Source: an uncultured Eubacteriales bacterium
GTDB lineage: Bacteria; Bacillota; Clostridia; Oscillospirales; Oscillospiraceae
Length of the DNA: 36,297 nt
NCBI GenBank assembly: GCA_900549645.1
Contig: URPD01000013.1
Location: 1-36,297 of the forward strand
Direction: 5' to 3'
Numbering within the stretch: the stretch's first letter is position 1; each line of letters opens with the position of its first letter. Positions 28,415 to 35,072 of this stretch are shown piece after piece. The notes under the pieces were generated by a model. It did no database searches and was not told the DNA's origin. It saw only the letters and a program-made list of their open reading frames with translations. The position numbers and the translations under genes are program-made.

Positions 28415-28468
28415 ATCTGTCGTAAATCGTGTTGTTTTCTTTAACATACATAAGAGGAGCGAATTTTT

Positions 28469-29209
28469 ATGTCCGGACATTCCAAATGGCACAACATACA
28501 GAAGACGAAAGGCGCGGCTGACGCGAAGCGTGCACAGGCTTTCACCAAGATTGCCCGTGAAATGATCGTCGCGGTCAAGGAAGGCGGCGGCGGAGACCCG
28601 CGCAGCAATTCCAAGCTTGCTGCCGTTATCGCCAAGGCGAAAGCGGCCAATATGCCTAACGACAATATCAAGCGCACTATTGACAAGGCGCTTGGCGCAG
28701 GCAATACCGAGAACTATGAGAAGATAGTCTACGAAGGCTACGGCCCCTGCGGCGTTGCCGTCATCGTCGAGACTATGACCGATAACCGCAACCGCACCGC
28801 CGGTGAGATCCGTCACTACTTCGATAAGTACGGCGGAAACATGGGCGCGGCCAACTGTGTCTCCTGGTCCTTCGATAAGAAGGGTGTCATTGTTATTGAC
28901 AACGAGGACGAGGAGCTTGACGAGGATACCGTTATGATGGATGCGCTCGAAGCCGGTGCCGCCGATTTCGAGTCCGACGGCGACGTTATGACCGTCTATA
29001 CCGGTGTTGACGACGTCGCAACGGTTGCCGACGCACTGACCGCGGCGGGCTACAAGCTGCTCTCCGCTCAGGTCGAGATGCTGCCCCAGAACGGCTACAT
29101 CAAGCTCACCAATGAAGACGATGTCAAAAACATGCAGAAGATGCTCGACATGTTCGAGGATAACGACGATGTCCAGAACGTCTGGCATAACTGGGAAGAC
29201 GCTGAATAA
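28469..29209 (+). CDS. yebC: YebC/PmpR family protein (TACO1-like)
   Basis: A 246-residue cytoplasmic protein. It starts MSGHSKWHNIQKTKGAADAK, the family signature, and includes KEGGGDPRSNSKLAAVIAKA and a long acidic C-terminal domain. Family members are described as DNA-binding regulators and, more recently, as helpers of translation at difficult motifs. GAGGAG precedes the ATG. It is a single-gene unit with its own promoter and terminator. Confidence 0.96.
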   Translation: MSGHSKWHNIQKTKGAADAKRAQAFTKIAREMIVAVKEGGGGDPRSNSKLAAVIAKAKAANMPNDNIKRTIDKALGAGNTENYEKIVYEGYGPCGVAVIVETMTDNRNRTAGEIRHYFDKYGGNMGAANCVSWSFDKKGVIVIDNEDEELDEDTVMMDALEAGAADFESDGDVMTVYTGVDDVATVADALTAAGYKLLSAQVEMLPQNGYIKLTNEDDVKNMQKMLDMFEDNDDVQNVWHNWEDAE

Positions 29210-29238
29210 CAGTTTCGCGCTTGGTCGTGAAATACATG

Positions 29239-29279
29239 AAAACAGGGTGATCGGTTATCTAAACCGATCACCCTGTTTT
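29239..29279. terminator. Bidirectional terminator between yebC and the HTH gene
   Basis: A perfect 18-bp stem (29239-29256 with 29262-29279) and a 5-nt loop, A-run on the left and TTTT on the right. It ends yebC (+) and the convergent regulator (-), whose stop is 6 nt away. Confidence 0.92.
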
Positions 29280-29284
29280 GCGCT

Positions 29285-29488
29285 TTATTCGTCCGGTTTG
29301 TATTCGGCAATATCGGACAGCTGACAATTAAGGATGCTGCAAAGCATATTAAGCGTATAGGTGCTAACACTGCCGTTCTTTCGCAGCCGGTCAAGCTGTC
29401 CGGTGCTGACTTTGTAGTCCTTTATCAACTTATACTGCGAAATATTCTTTTCACGTAATGTGTCCCAGAGCTTGTCAAAGCATATCAA
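29285..29488 (-). CDS. Cro/C1-type helix-turn-helix regulator
   Basis: A 67-residue single-domain HTH (KLWDTLREKNISQYKLIKD, then VSTGQLDRLRKNGSVS and LNMLCSILNCQLSDIAEY). Relatives usually begin with an MI-aromatic-D-x-LW pattern, which here corresponds to a TTG start at 29488 (MICFDKLW), and GGTGGTGG sits 5 nt upstream of it. ATG 29503 would add five Val/Leu residues and has no ribosome site. It is divergent from the zinc-ribbon gene and its GC is clearly below the neighbouring core genes. It probably controls the shared promoter region. Confidence 0.8.
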   Translation of the reverse strand: MICFDKLWDTLREKNISQYKLIKDYKVSTGQLDRLRKNGSVSTYTLNMLCSILNCQLSDIAEYKPDE

Positions 29489-29510
29489 AAGTACCACCAC
29501 CATTAAATAT

Positions 29511-29539
29511 ATCGTATGATGATGCCTACTTATTGACAA
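29511..29539 (-). promoter_or_regulatory. Promoter of the minus-strand HTH gene
   Basis: On the minus strand TTGTCA (29534-29539), 17 nt, TACGAT (29511-29516). Its -35 overlaps the -35 of the divergent promoter by five bases, so the two promoters cannot easily be bound at the same time. Confidence 0.55.
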
Positions 29540-29561
29540 TTGCCCGTATGCGGGCTATACT
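29533..29561 (+). promoter_or_regulatory. Promoter and operator-like dyad of the zinc-ribbon gene
   Basis: A perfect TTGACA (29533-29538), a 17-nt spacer and TATACT (29556-29561). The spacer is almost filled by the dyad GCCCG-TATG-CGGGC (29542-29555), placed where a repressor would block RNA polymerase. The divergent HTH protein is the natural candidate to bind it. Confidence 0.72.
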
Positions 29562-29596
29562 ATCTGTAGTGTATTATATGTAAAGGTGTGATTGAT

Positions 29597-30271
29597 ATGC
29601 AAGTTTTCGAATGTCCTAAATGTGGCGCAGTTTTGAACATAAATGGAGATGAGGAGTACATTGTATGTGAATACTGCGATTCAAAAATAAAGCTCGATTT
29701 GCCACATGAAGAAAAGCATAATGAAGATGCGGTAAAACTTAGACAGATAGAAGTAGAGAGGGAATTCAAATTAAAGGCTATTGAAAAAGAGGAGCAAGAG
29801 GCTGCAAAGAAAAATAAAGTCAAAAAAATTACGATAATTACTTGGCTCGGAGTATCCGCAATACTTCTGCTTATATCTGTAATAAAAATGAACTTAAGTG
29901 ATAGTGACGGGCTTGGGGGATTCTTTATGCTGTTTTATGTATTCCTTCCGGTGTTTATTGGAGGCGGGATCCTTTTGTTTAAGGTCATCCCAGATAGGGA
30001 GCGAGATAAGAAACTCCTTCAAAGTGGCGGCATACGACTTCCATCAATGCAGGGCGGCTATAGGGGAAAGAACGTTGTTGAAGTCGAGCAAGTTTTTTAC
30101 CAAGCTGGCTTTACAAATGTACAATGCATTAGCATGAATGATGTTGTATTAGGTATTTTCCAGCGACCTAACATTGTTGAAAATGTTATTATTGGCGGAA
30201 GTGAACGACAGACCGGGGGAAGGGTATACATGCCAAATGTTTCTATAGTAATACGGTATCACGGACGGTAG
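29597..30271 (+). CDS. Zinc-ribbon, coiled-coil, two-span membrane protein of unknown function
   Basis: 224 residues. The N-terminal zinc ribbon has C6xxC9 and C24xxC27. A charged coiled coil follows (about 40-75, VKLRQIEVEREFKLKAIEKEE), then two membrane spans (about 78-97 and 110-131), then a C-terminal domain (about 150-224) with GKNVVEVEQVFYQAGFTNVQ, which resembles one PASTA-like alpha/beta unit, and a glycine-rich VIIGGSERQTGGR strand region. ATG 29597 follows AAAGGTG. Both tails should face the cytoplasm. The low GC and lone promoter suggest acquisition. No function can be assigned. Confidence 0.75.
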   Translation: MQVFECPKCGAVLNINGDEEYIVCEYCDSKIKLDLPHEEKHNEDAVKLRQIEVEREFKLKAIEKEEQEAAKKNKVKKITIITWLGVSAILLLISVIKMNLSDSDGLGGFFMLFYVFLPVFIGGGILLFKVIPDRERDKKLLQSGGIRLPSMQGGYRGKNVVEVEQVFYQAGFTNVQCISMNDVVLGIFQRPNIVENVIIGGSERQTGGRVYMPNVSIVIRYHGR

Positions 30272-30274
30272 CAT

Positions 30275-30332
30275 ATAATAAAGCAAAGAACAGTAGCTAT
30301 AGAGTTATGACTACTGTTCTTCGCTTTATTAT
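30275..30332. terminator. Bidirectional terminator, zinc-ribbon gene versus def2 operon
   Basis: A 22-bp stem (30275-30296 with 30311-30332), one A-C mismatch and a 14-nt loop. The ends are A/T tracts in both orientations, fitting the convergent genes on either side. Confidence 0.85.
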
Positions 30333-30395
30333 ATATTATGCGGTGAAAAGCAGAGTACTTATGTGGAATACTCCATCTCAAACATGAGGTGGAAG

Positions 30396-30806
30396 TTATA
30401 TCAGAATCCCATCGCAGTGGTCGAGCTCATGCTGGATTATTTCAGCCGTCCAGCCGGTGAAAGTTTTGAGCCGAAGCTGAAATTTTTCATTCTGCCACTG
30501 AACCTTGACAGTCCGGAAGCGCCGGACCTTCCTGTGCCCCGTGAGGGAGAGACAGCCCTCTTCAGCCTCATACGCCCCGGACTGCTTCACGATGACGGGG
30601 TTGAACATGACCTCATACTTGCCGTCGTTTTCAAAGGCGATGATGCGCTTATTCACGCCGATCATGTTGGCGGCCATGCCCACACAGCCGTCCTTGTGGG
30701 CGATGAGCGTGTCGAGCAGATCCTGCGCCGTGCCGAGGTCGTCCGCCGCGGCGGGTTCGGCCTTCTGGGCGAGAAAGGCTTCGTCTTTGCATATATCACA
30801 TATCAT
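30396..30806 (-). CDS. Second peptide deformylase-like protein, divergent motif 1
   Basis: 136 residues with EGCLS (83-87) and HELDH (126-130), so the metal ligands Cys and two His are present. Motif 1 reads GMAANMIG (43-50): the Gln that normally donates an oxyanion contact (GLAAPQVG) is Met48 and the Pro is Asn47. The short length and the AANMIG form recur in a clostridial deformylase subfamily as I recall it. GGAGGAA precedes ATG 30806. The start overlaps the end of the esterase gene by 11 nt. Possible roles are a housekeeping backup or an altered substrate range, such as resistance to an inhibitor or action on another formyl amide. Confidence 0.82.
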   Translation of the reverse strand: MICDICKDEAFLAQKAEPAAADDLGTAQDLLDTLIAHKDGCVGMAANMIGVNKRIIAFENDGKYEVMFNPVIVKQSGAYEAEEGCLSLTGHRKVRRFRTVKVQWQNEKFQLRLKTFTGWTAEIIQHELDHCDGILI

Positions 30807-31662
30807 TGCTGTTCCTCCCGTCGCCCGGCTGTGGGGCGAAGTATTGCTTTTGAGCGAGCTCAAACTGGTGGTTGAAAGCTTCCGCCGCGCGGACGGCGAG
30901 CGCGGAGTCGGGCTGCATCATATCAAAGGCGTGCATGTCCGTGTGATACACGTCCAGCTCCGCCGGAATGCCGGCATTGCGCAGATGCTCAAAATAGCTG
31001 ACGGTCTCGGCGTAGAACGGCTCGCCGTCGCCGACAAAGGAATATGCGGGCGGCAGACCGGAGAAATCCTCCAGCCGCGCCGGAGCGGCGTAAGGCGTGA
31101 GCTGCGCGCGGTCAGTCCCGCGCAGATAGAGCCGCCATGCGAGATGGTTGCGTCGGGTGTTCCAGACGCGGCCGTGGTTATCTCGCGATGACTCGGTGTC
31201 GCGGTCGTCAAGCATCGGGTAGAGCGGCATCTGAAAGGCGACGCTGACCTCGCCGCTGTCCCGCGCGCGGATGCACACGGCGGCGCACAGCCCGCCGCCC
31301 GCGCTCTCGCCGCCGACCATGAGCTGATCGCTCCTGACGCCGAGTGCGGCCGCATTCTCCTTTAGATAAATAAGCGCCGCATAGCAGTCGTCCAGCGCCG
31401 CCGGATACGGCGAGAGGGGAGCGAGCCGGTATCCCGGAGACAGCACCACCGCGCCGAACTTCTTCACCAGATCAACGGCGCGCGACATGTGCACCATTTC
31501 CTTCATTCCGGCGATGTATCCGCCGCCGTGGATCCACAGCACCCCAGTCGCGTCCGCGGGCGCGGTGCGCGGCGAGAGGATCAGCGCGGGAATACTTCCG
31601 TGCGGGGTGGGTATGCGTATTTTCCGGACGCGGACGTCCTTATCAGGTAGCATCGACCGCAT
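30796..31662 (-). CDS. Alpha/beta hydrolase, HSL-type esterase
   Basis: 288 residues of the hormone-sensitive-lipase-like esterase family. The oxyanion HGGG is at 45-48 (LWIHGGGYIAG), the nucleophile S120 lies in GESAGGG, and the His is H244 in DMHAF. The acid position normally reads D-P-hydrophobic; here it is VGDGEPFYAE, so Glu214 or Asp212 must serve. No signal peptide, so probably cytoplasmic hydrolysis of short acyl esters. The ATG at 31662 lies just after the hxlR stop (GGTGAG site); GTG 31671 overlapping that stop is an alternative. It is the middle gene of hxlR-esterase-def2. Confidence 0.85.
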   Translation of the reverse strand: MRSMLPDKDVRVRKIRIPTPHGSIPALILSPRTAPADATGVLWIHGGGYIAGMKEMVHMSRAVDLVKKFGAVVLSPGYRLAPLSPYPAALDDCYAALIYLKENAAALGVRSDQLMVGGESAGGGLCAAVCIRARDSGEVSVAFQMPLYPMLDDRDTESSRDNHGRVWNTRRNHLAWRLYLRGTDRAQLTPYAAPARLEDFSGLPPAYSFVGDGEPFYAETVSYFEHLRNAGIPAELDVYHTDMHAFDMMQPDSALAVRAAEAFNHQFELAQKQYFAPQPGDGRNSNDM

Positions 31663-31667
31663 GGCGC

Positions 31668-31982
31668 TCACCCGTTTCTGCGCTGATAGTCCGTGCCCCA
31701 CGCGACCATGGAGTCGAGTATCTGCTTCAGACTGTATCCGGTCTCGGTCAGCGTGTACTCCACGCGCGGGGGCACCTCGGCGTACACCTTGCGGGTGAGC
31801 AGCCCCTTGTCTTCCATATCGCGCAGCTGCGCGGTCAGCACCTTCTGCGATACCGTGCCGATGGACTTTTTCAGCTCGCCGAATCGCTTCGTGCCATCCA
31901 TCAGGTCGCGCAGTATCAGAACCTTCCATTTGTCGCCGATGAGCATCAGCGTGGTTTCCACCGGGCATGCGGGCAATTCCAT
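31668..31982 (-). CDS. HxlR-family winged-helix regulator
   Basis: 104 residues in the MarR-like HxlR fold: CPVETTLMLIGDKWKVLILRDL, then KRFGELKKSIGTVSQKVLTAQL (recognition helix), then the wing RKVYAEVPPRVEYTLTETG. C6 sits where redox- or quinone-sensing HxlR proteins keep a reactive Cys. GGAGGAT is 7 nt before ATG 31982, and a TTG at 31997 is less likely. It is first in a three-gene operon and divergent from the flavin-binding-fold gene, which may be its main target. Confidence 0.9.
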   Translation of the reverse strand: MELPACPVETTLMLIGDKWKVLILRDLMDGTKRFGELKKSIGTVSQKVLTAQLRDMEDKGLLTRKVYAEVPPRVEYTLTETGYSLKQILDSMVAWGTDYQRRNG

Positions 31983-31997
31983 AGATTTATCCTCCAA

Positions 31998-32033
31998 TAG
32001 TATCCTTTAGGTAACTACGGCACAATATTGTGC
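31998..32033. promoter_or_regulatory. Two candidate operators in the hxlR divergent region
   Basis: First, a dyad at 31998-32017 with TAGT...ACTA ends (6 of 8 positions symmetric). Second, a perfect 14-bp palindrome, GCACAATATTGTGC, at 32020-32033. Both are in the gap between hxlR and the divergent gene, as expected for autoregulation. A minus-strand promoter could read TTGTGC, 17 nt, TACTAT within the same stretch. Confidence 0.55.
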
Positions 32034-32037
32034 TTAC

Positions 32038-32066
32038 TTTACTAAATGGCTTTACAGCGCTATGAT
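32038..32066 (+). promoter_or_regulatory. Promoter of the flavin-binding-fold gene
   Basis: TTTACT (32038-32043), a 17-nt spacer and TATGAT (32061-32066). The palindrome ends 4 nt before the -35. The leader to the start codon is about 70 nt. Confidence 0.55.
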
Positions 32067-32137
32067 AATACCGCCGAGAGTAAAAAGCAAGCTTTTGGAA
32101 CACAAATTCATCAAAAACCGTTTTGGAGGTATTTATC

Positions 32138-32533
32138 ATGAACAAAGTCGTAGAATTTTTGAATGCCAATCCTGTGCAGTATCTGGCCACTGTCGGCCGT
32201 GACGGCAAGGCCAAGTGCCGTCCCTTCATGTTCGCTGGTGAGCTGGACGGCAAGATGTGGTTCTGCACCAACAACCAGAAAGAGGTTTACAAGGACATGC
32301 AGGAAAATCCCTATGTGGAGCTGTCCGTCTCCAGCCCAAAGTACGCGTGGATCCGCCTGCACGGCAAGGCCGTATTCGAGAACAACATGGCCGCAAAGGA
32401 AATGTGCATCCAGAACCCCATCGTGAAAAGCCAGTACGGCGAGGCCACGAACCCCATCTTTGCGGTGTTCTATCTCGAGGATGCCCATGGCCTGATCGCC
32501 GACTTCTCCGGCAATCCTCCCTACGAATTCTGA
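32138..32533 (+). CDS. Pyridoxamine 5'-phosphate oxidase-fold protein (probable flavin binding)
   Basis: 131 residues in the small split-barrel fold: VVEFLNANPVQYLATVGRDG at the N-terminus, CRPFMFAGELDGKMWFCTN, then VELSVSSPKYAWIRLHGKAVF. The short single-domain form in Clostridia usually binds FMN or F420-type flavins and often neighbours redox regulators. GGAGG precedes ATG 32138. Control by the divergent HxlR protein is the simplest reading; the substrate is unknown. Confidence 0.85.
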   Translation: MNKVVEFLNANPVQYLATVGRDGKAKCRPFMFAGELDGKMWFCTNNQKEVYKDMQENPYVELSVSSPKYAWIRLHGKAVFENNMAAKEMCIQNPIVKSQYGEATNPIFAVFYLEDAHGLIADFSGNPPYEF

Positions 32534-32580
32534 TTGCCGTTCGCGCGGAAACATGATATCATCAAGCGGAGGTGATCGCC

Positions 32581-33360
32581 ATGACGCAGGCGGAGCGGCG
32601 GCTGTTTTTAATACGGTCGCTGATGAACGAAAAAACGGAATATGCCGATCTTGGCGTCCCGCAGGATGCCGACGGGCAGCGGCAGCTCCTGCGCGGGCTG
32701 ATAAACGTCAGGCTGCCTGCGCCTGCGGATGAGGAGTTTCTGGCGGTGCAGGACACGTATCTGCGGCAGGAGCTGACGGACGCAGGCATCACGGAGCTTG
32801 ACGATCTGCGGCCGGTCTGCGGAGACCTATATCTCTGGCAGGGCGACATCACGCGCCTTCGCTGCGGCGCTATCGTGAATGCCGCGAACAGCGGCATGAC
32901 CGGCTGCTATGTCCCGTGCCACGCGTGCATTGATAACTGCATCCACACCTATGCCGGAGTGCAGCTCCGGATGGAATGTGCCGGCATCATGCGCGGGCAG
33001 TGGCACGAGGAGCCGACCGGACAGGCGAAGATCACGAGGGCGTATAACCTGCCCTGCGACTATGTGCTGCACACCGTGGGGCCGATCATCGAGGGACGCG
33101 TAACTGCAGAGGATGAGCGGCTTCTGGCGTCGTGCTATAGCTCCTGTCTTGAACTGGCGGAGCAATACGGCGTGCAGAGCGTCGCGTTCTGCTGCATCTC
33201 GACCGGCGTGTTTCATTTCCCGAATCAGCGCGCGGCGGAGATAGCCGTCGAGACTGTGTAGAGGTATAAAGCGGAAACCGGAAGCGGAATAAAGGTGATT
33301 TTCAATGTTTTCAAGGACACGGACAGAAAAATTTATGAGCGATTACTCGGCGCAGATTGA
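32581..33360 (+). pseudogene. Zinc-dependent macrodomain ADP-ribosyl hydrolase, interrupted by an amber codon
   Basis: The frame from ATG 32581 (GGAGGTGA site) covers 226 codons, stops at TAG 33259-33261, then continues in the same frame for 32 more codons (KVIFNVFKDTDRKIYERL) to TGA 33360. The sum, about 259 residues, is the family's normal size, and the final block is its usual C-terminal helix. Marks are NAANSGMTG (100-108), the zinc-binding GCYVPCHACIDNC (108-120) and STGVFHFP (207-214). The family removes mono-ADP-ribose put on a lipoylated carrier by SirTM. A Gln (CAG) in place of TAG would restore it. The truncated 226-residue protein keeps the ligand sites and might still fold. Confidence 0.82.
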
Positions 33361-34182
33361 GTGGCTGCGCGCGGCGCTCGACGCGGCGGACGCCGTGGTC
33401 ATCGGCGCGGGAGCGGGGCTATCGACCTCTGCGGGCTTTACGTACAGCGGCGAGCGGTTCGAGCGGTATTTTTCGGATTTTGCGGAGAAATACGGCATTG
33501 GCGACATGTATTCCGGCGGGTTCTACCCGTTCCCGACGCGGGAGGAGTTCTGGGCGTATTGGAGCCGCTATATCTTCATCAACCGCTATCAGGACGCGCC
33601 GAAGCCGGTGTATGACGAGCTGCTGGAGCTGGTGCGGGACAAGGACTATTTCGTCATCACGACGAACGTTGACCACTGCTTTTAGGAGGCCGGATTTGAC
33701 AAAAAGCGTCTGTTCTACACGCAGGGTGACTACGGCCTGTTCCAGTGCAGCAAGCCCTGCTGTCAGGAGAGACCTTTGATAACGAGGCCGTGATCCGAGA
33801 GATGCTCGAGCGGCAAGAGAATATGCGGGTTCCTGCGGAGCTTATCCCTACCTGCCCGCACTGCGGCCGGCCGTTGACGCTGAATCTGCGCTGTGACGAC
33901 AGCTTTGTCGAGGACGAGGGCTGGCATCGCGCGGCGGAGCGGTATGAGAATTTCCTGCGCACACGCGGCGGACAGCGTGTCCTCTTCATGGAACTGGGCG
34001 TGGGTTACAACACGCCGGTCATTATAAAATACCCGTTCTGGCACATGACGGCGAAGAACCCCAACGCGGTCTATGCCTGCGTCAATCTTGACGGCGCCGA
34101 CTCCATGCGGGGAATAGAGGAGCGGTCGATACTGATAGAAGCGGACATCGGCGACGTGGTGCGCCGTCTGCGGGAAGCGTAA
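33335..34182 (+). pseudogene. SirTM-type sirtuin ADP-ribosyltransferase, broken by an amber codon and a frameshift
   Basis: From ATG 33335, overlapping the macrodomain end by 26 nt, 116 residues read well: GAGAGLSTSAG (24-34), GFTYSGERF, TTNVDHCF. A TAG follows at 33683-33685, after which the same frame continues EAGFDKKRLFYTQGDYGLFQC. Near 33767-33771 (GAGAG) an extra dinucleotide shifts the frame, and the rest (ETFDNEAVIREMLE, a CPHC zinc pair, ending RRLREA) runs to TAA 34182. The span is 848 nt, two more than a whole number of codons. In SirTM proteins the canonical sirtuin His is replaced by Gln, as in TQGDYG here. Lipoate ligase and GcvH-like partners are not nearby. Confidence 0.88.
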
Positions 34183-34200
34183 TGCAGCAGACAAATTGAG

Positions 34201-34251
34201 AACCCCACCGGAAAGTGAGCCGAACTTTCGGCCGCCTTTCCGGTGGGGGTT
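34201..34251. terminator. Terminator between the sirtuin pseudogene and the minus-strand membrane gene
   Basis: A 15-bp stem (34201-34215 with 34236-34251, one bulged G) with an inner GCCGAA/TTCGGC hairpin. A short T-rich run follows on the right. It can serve both converging units. Confidence 0.78.
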
Positions 34252-34333
34252 ATTTGTTATGTCCTGCTGAGGAGCACTACGCGTCTTTTTATCGGAATTT
34301 TGCCGAGCTCATAGCCGTGGCCGCACGGCTCGA

Positions 34334-34534
34334 TTATTGCAGTAAATCGTCTTTGCTTTGTTCGTCTGGCTCGATGCCCTTTTGCTTCTTGATACTCAAC
34401 GCCCCAGCCAGAAGCCCAAATGCCATGGCGAGCATCAGTGCTGCGTAGAGCCACCGATGTATAAAAGCCATAATGCAGCCTACAAGCAGCATCATCACGC
34501 CCGCTAGGGTCAATAATCTTGTATTTGAATACAT
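34334..34534 (-). CDS. Small two-span membrane protein
   Basis: 66 residues with two hydrophobic segments (about 7-24, LTLAGVMMLLVGCIMAFI, and 29-47, LYAALMLAMAFGLLAGAL) and a charged tail (KKQKGIEPDEQSKDD). GAGGTGAG lies upstream of the ATG. No family recognised. It is alone on its strand, with its own promoter. Confidence 0.7.
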   Translation of the reverse strand: MYSNTRLLTLAGVMMLLVGCIMAFIHRWLYAALMLAMAFGLLAGALSIKKQKGIEPDEQSKDDLLQ

Positions 34535-34593
34535 GTTGTTATCTCACCTCACTCTCCATACCTAGACTTGTGTTCCATATCAATTATATATCC

Positions 34594-34622
34594 ATATTAT
34601 CACATACAAGAATACCAAGCAA
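34594..34622 (-). promoter_or_regulatory. Likely promoter of the small membrane protein
   Basis: On the minus strand TTGCTT (34617-34622), 17 nt, TAATAT (34594-34599), about 60 nt upstream of the ATG in an AT-rich gap. Confidence 0.5.
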
Positions 34623-34739
34623 CGGCAATTTTCGCGGTATTGAGGGAATTGAATATGTAGCGCGTGGCGGATATGTGCAGCAGGGCTGTGCCGCTGAGGG
34701 AAATAGCGGCGCAATGAGGAAGCCGCGCGGAAAAAAAGA

Positions 34740-34768
34740 TTGCACTTTCTGCAGTGTTAATGTATAAT
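34740..34768 (+). promoter_or_regulatory. Promoter of tRNA-Pro
   Basis: TTGCAC (34740-34745), a 17-nt spacer and a perfect TATAAT (34763-34768), 64 nt before the mature tRNA. Confidence 0.75.
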
Positions 34769-34832
34769 ATATAAGTTAGGATAAAGGTAAGGCCACTGAC
34801 ATATGCCGTTTGAATCGGCAGAAACTTCACAA

Positions 34833-34908
34833 CCGGGTGTAGCGCAGTTGGTAGCGCGGGTGGTTTGGGACCATCAGGTCGGGGGTTCGAGCCCCTCCAC
34901 TCGGACCA
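34833..34908 (+). tRNA. tRNA-Pro (TGG)
   Basis: A 76-nt cloverleaf. CCGGGTG pairs with CACTCGG (one G-U), the anticodon loop is TTTGGGA with TGG at 34866-34868, the T loop is GGTTCGAGCC, and the CCA is encoded. It is the last feature before the AT-rich segment. Confidence 0.96.
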
Positions 34909-34944
34909 AAAGCTCTCTGAAATCAGCGATTTCAGAGAGCTTTT
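34908..34944 (+). terminator. Terminator of tRNA-Pro
   Basis: A 17-bp perfect stem (34908-34924 with 34928-34944), loop AGC, with the right arm ending in TTTT. It begins on the last base of the tRNA CCA. Confidence 0.9.
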
Positions 34945-35006
34945 CCTATTCCTTGTCTATTGCGGTGCAAGGGGTGATGGGTATCAAACTCTTTTGACAT
35001 AGTCTC

Positions 35007-35035
35007 TTGTAATTTCAAGTTTTATGGTATATAAT
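35007..35035 (+). promoter_or_regulatory. Promoter of the methyltransferase-like gene
   Basis: TTGTAA (35007-35012), a 17-nt spacer and a perfect TATAAT (35030-35035), about 38 nt before ATG 35073. A TTGACA at 34994 is at the wrong distance to pair with it. Confidence 0.65.
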
Positions 35036-35072
35036 TATCTTGGATATTTATAAGTTGGTGGTGTTAATCTGT

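Noticed and set aside
33259..33261. Genome-wide reassignment of TAG to Gln
   Set aside because: TAG is used as a normal stop by comF and the zinc-ribbon gene, and no CTA-anticodon tRNA is in the window.
33683..33775. Programmed frameshift or translational bypass in the sirtuin gene
   Set aside because: No slippery heptamer or pseudoknot is evident, the shift is a simple AG duplication in GAGAG, and an amber lies just before it; decay is simpler.
34519..34767. An 82-codon frame in the gap before tRNA-Pro
   Set aside because: It has no ribosome site, no domain, and covers two promoters; it reads as non-coding.
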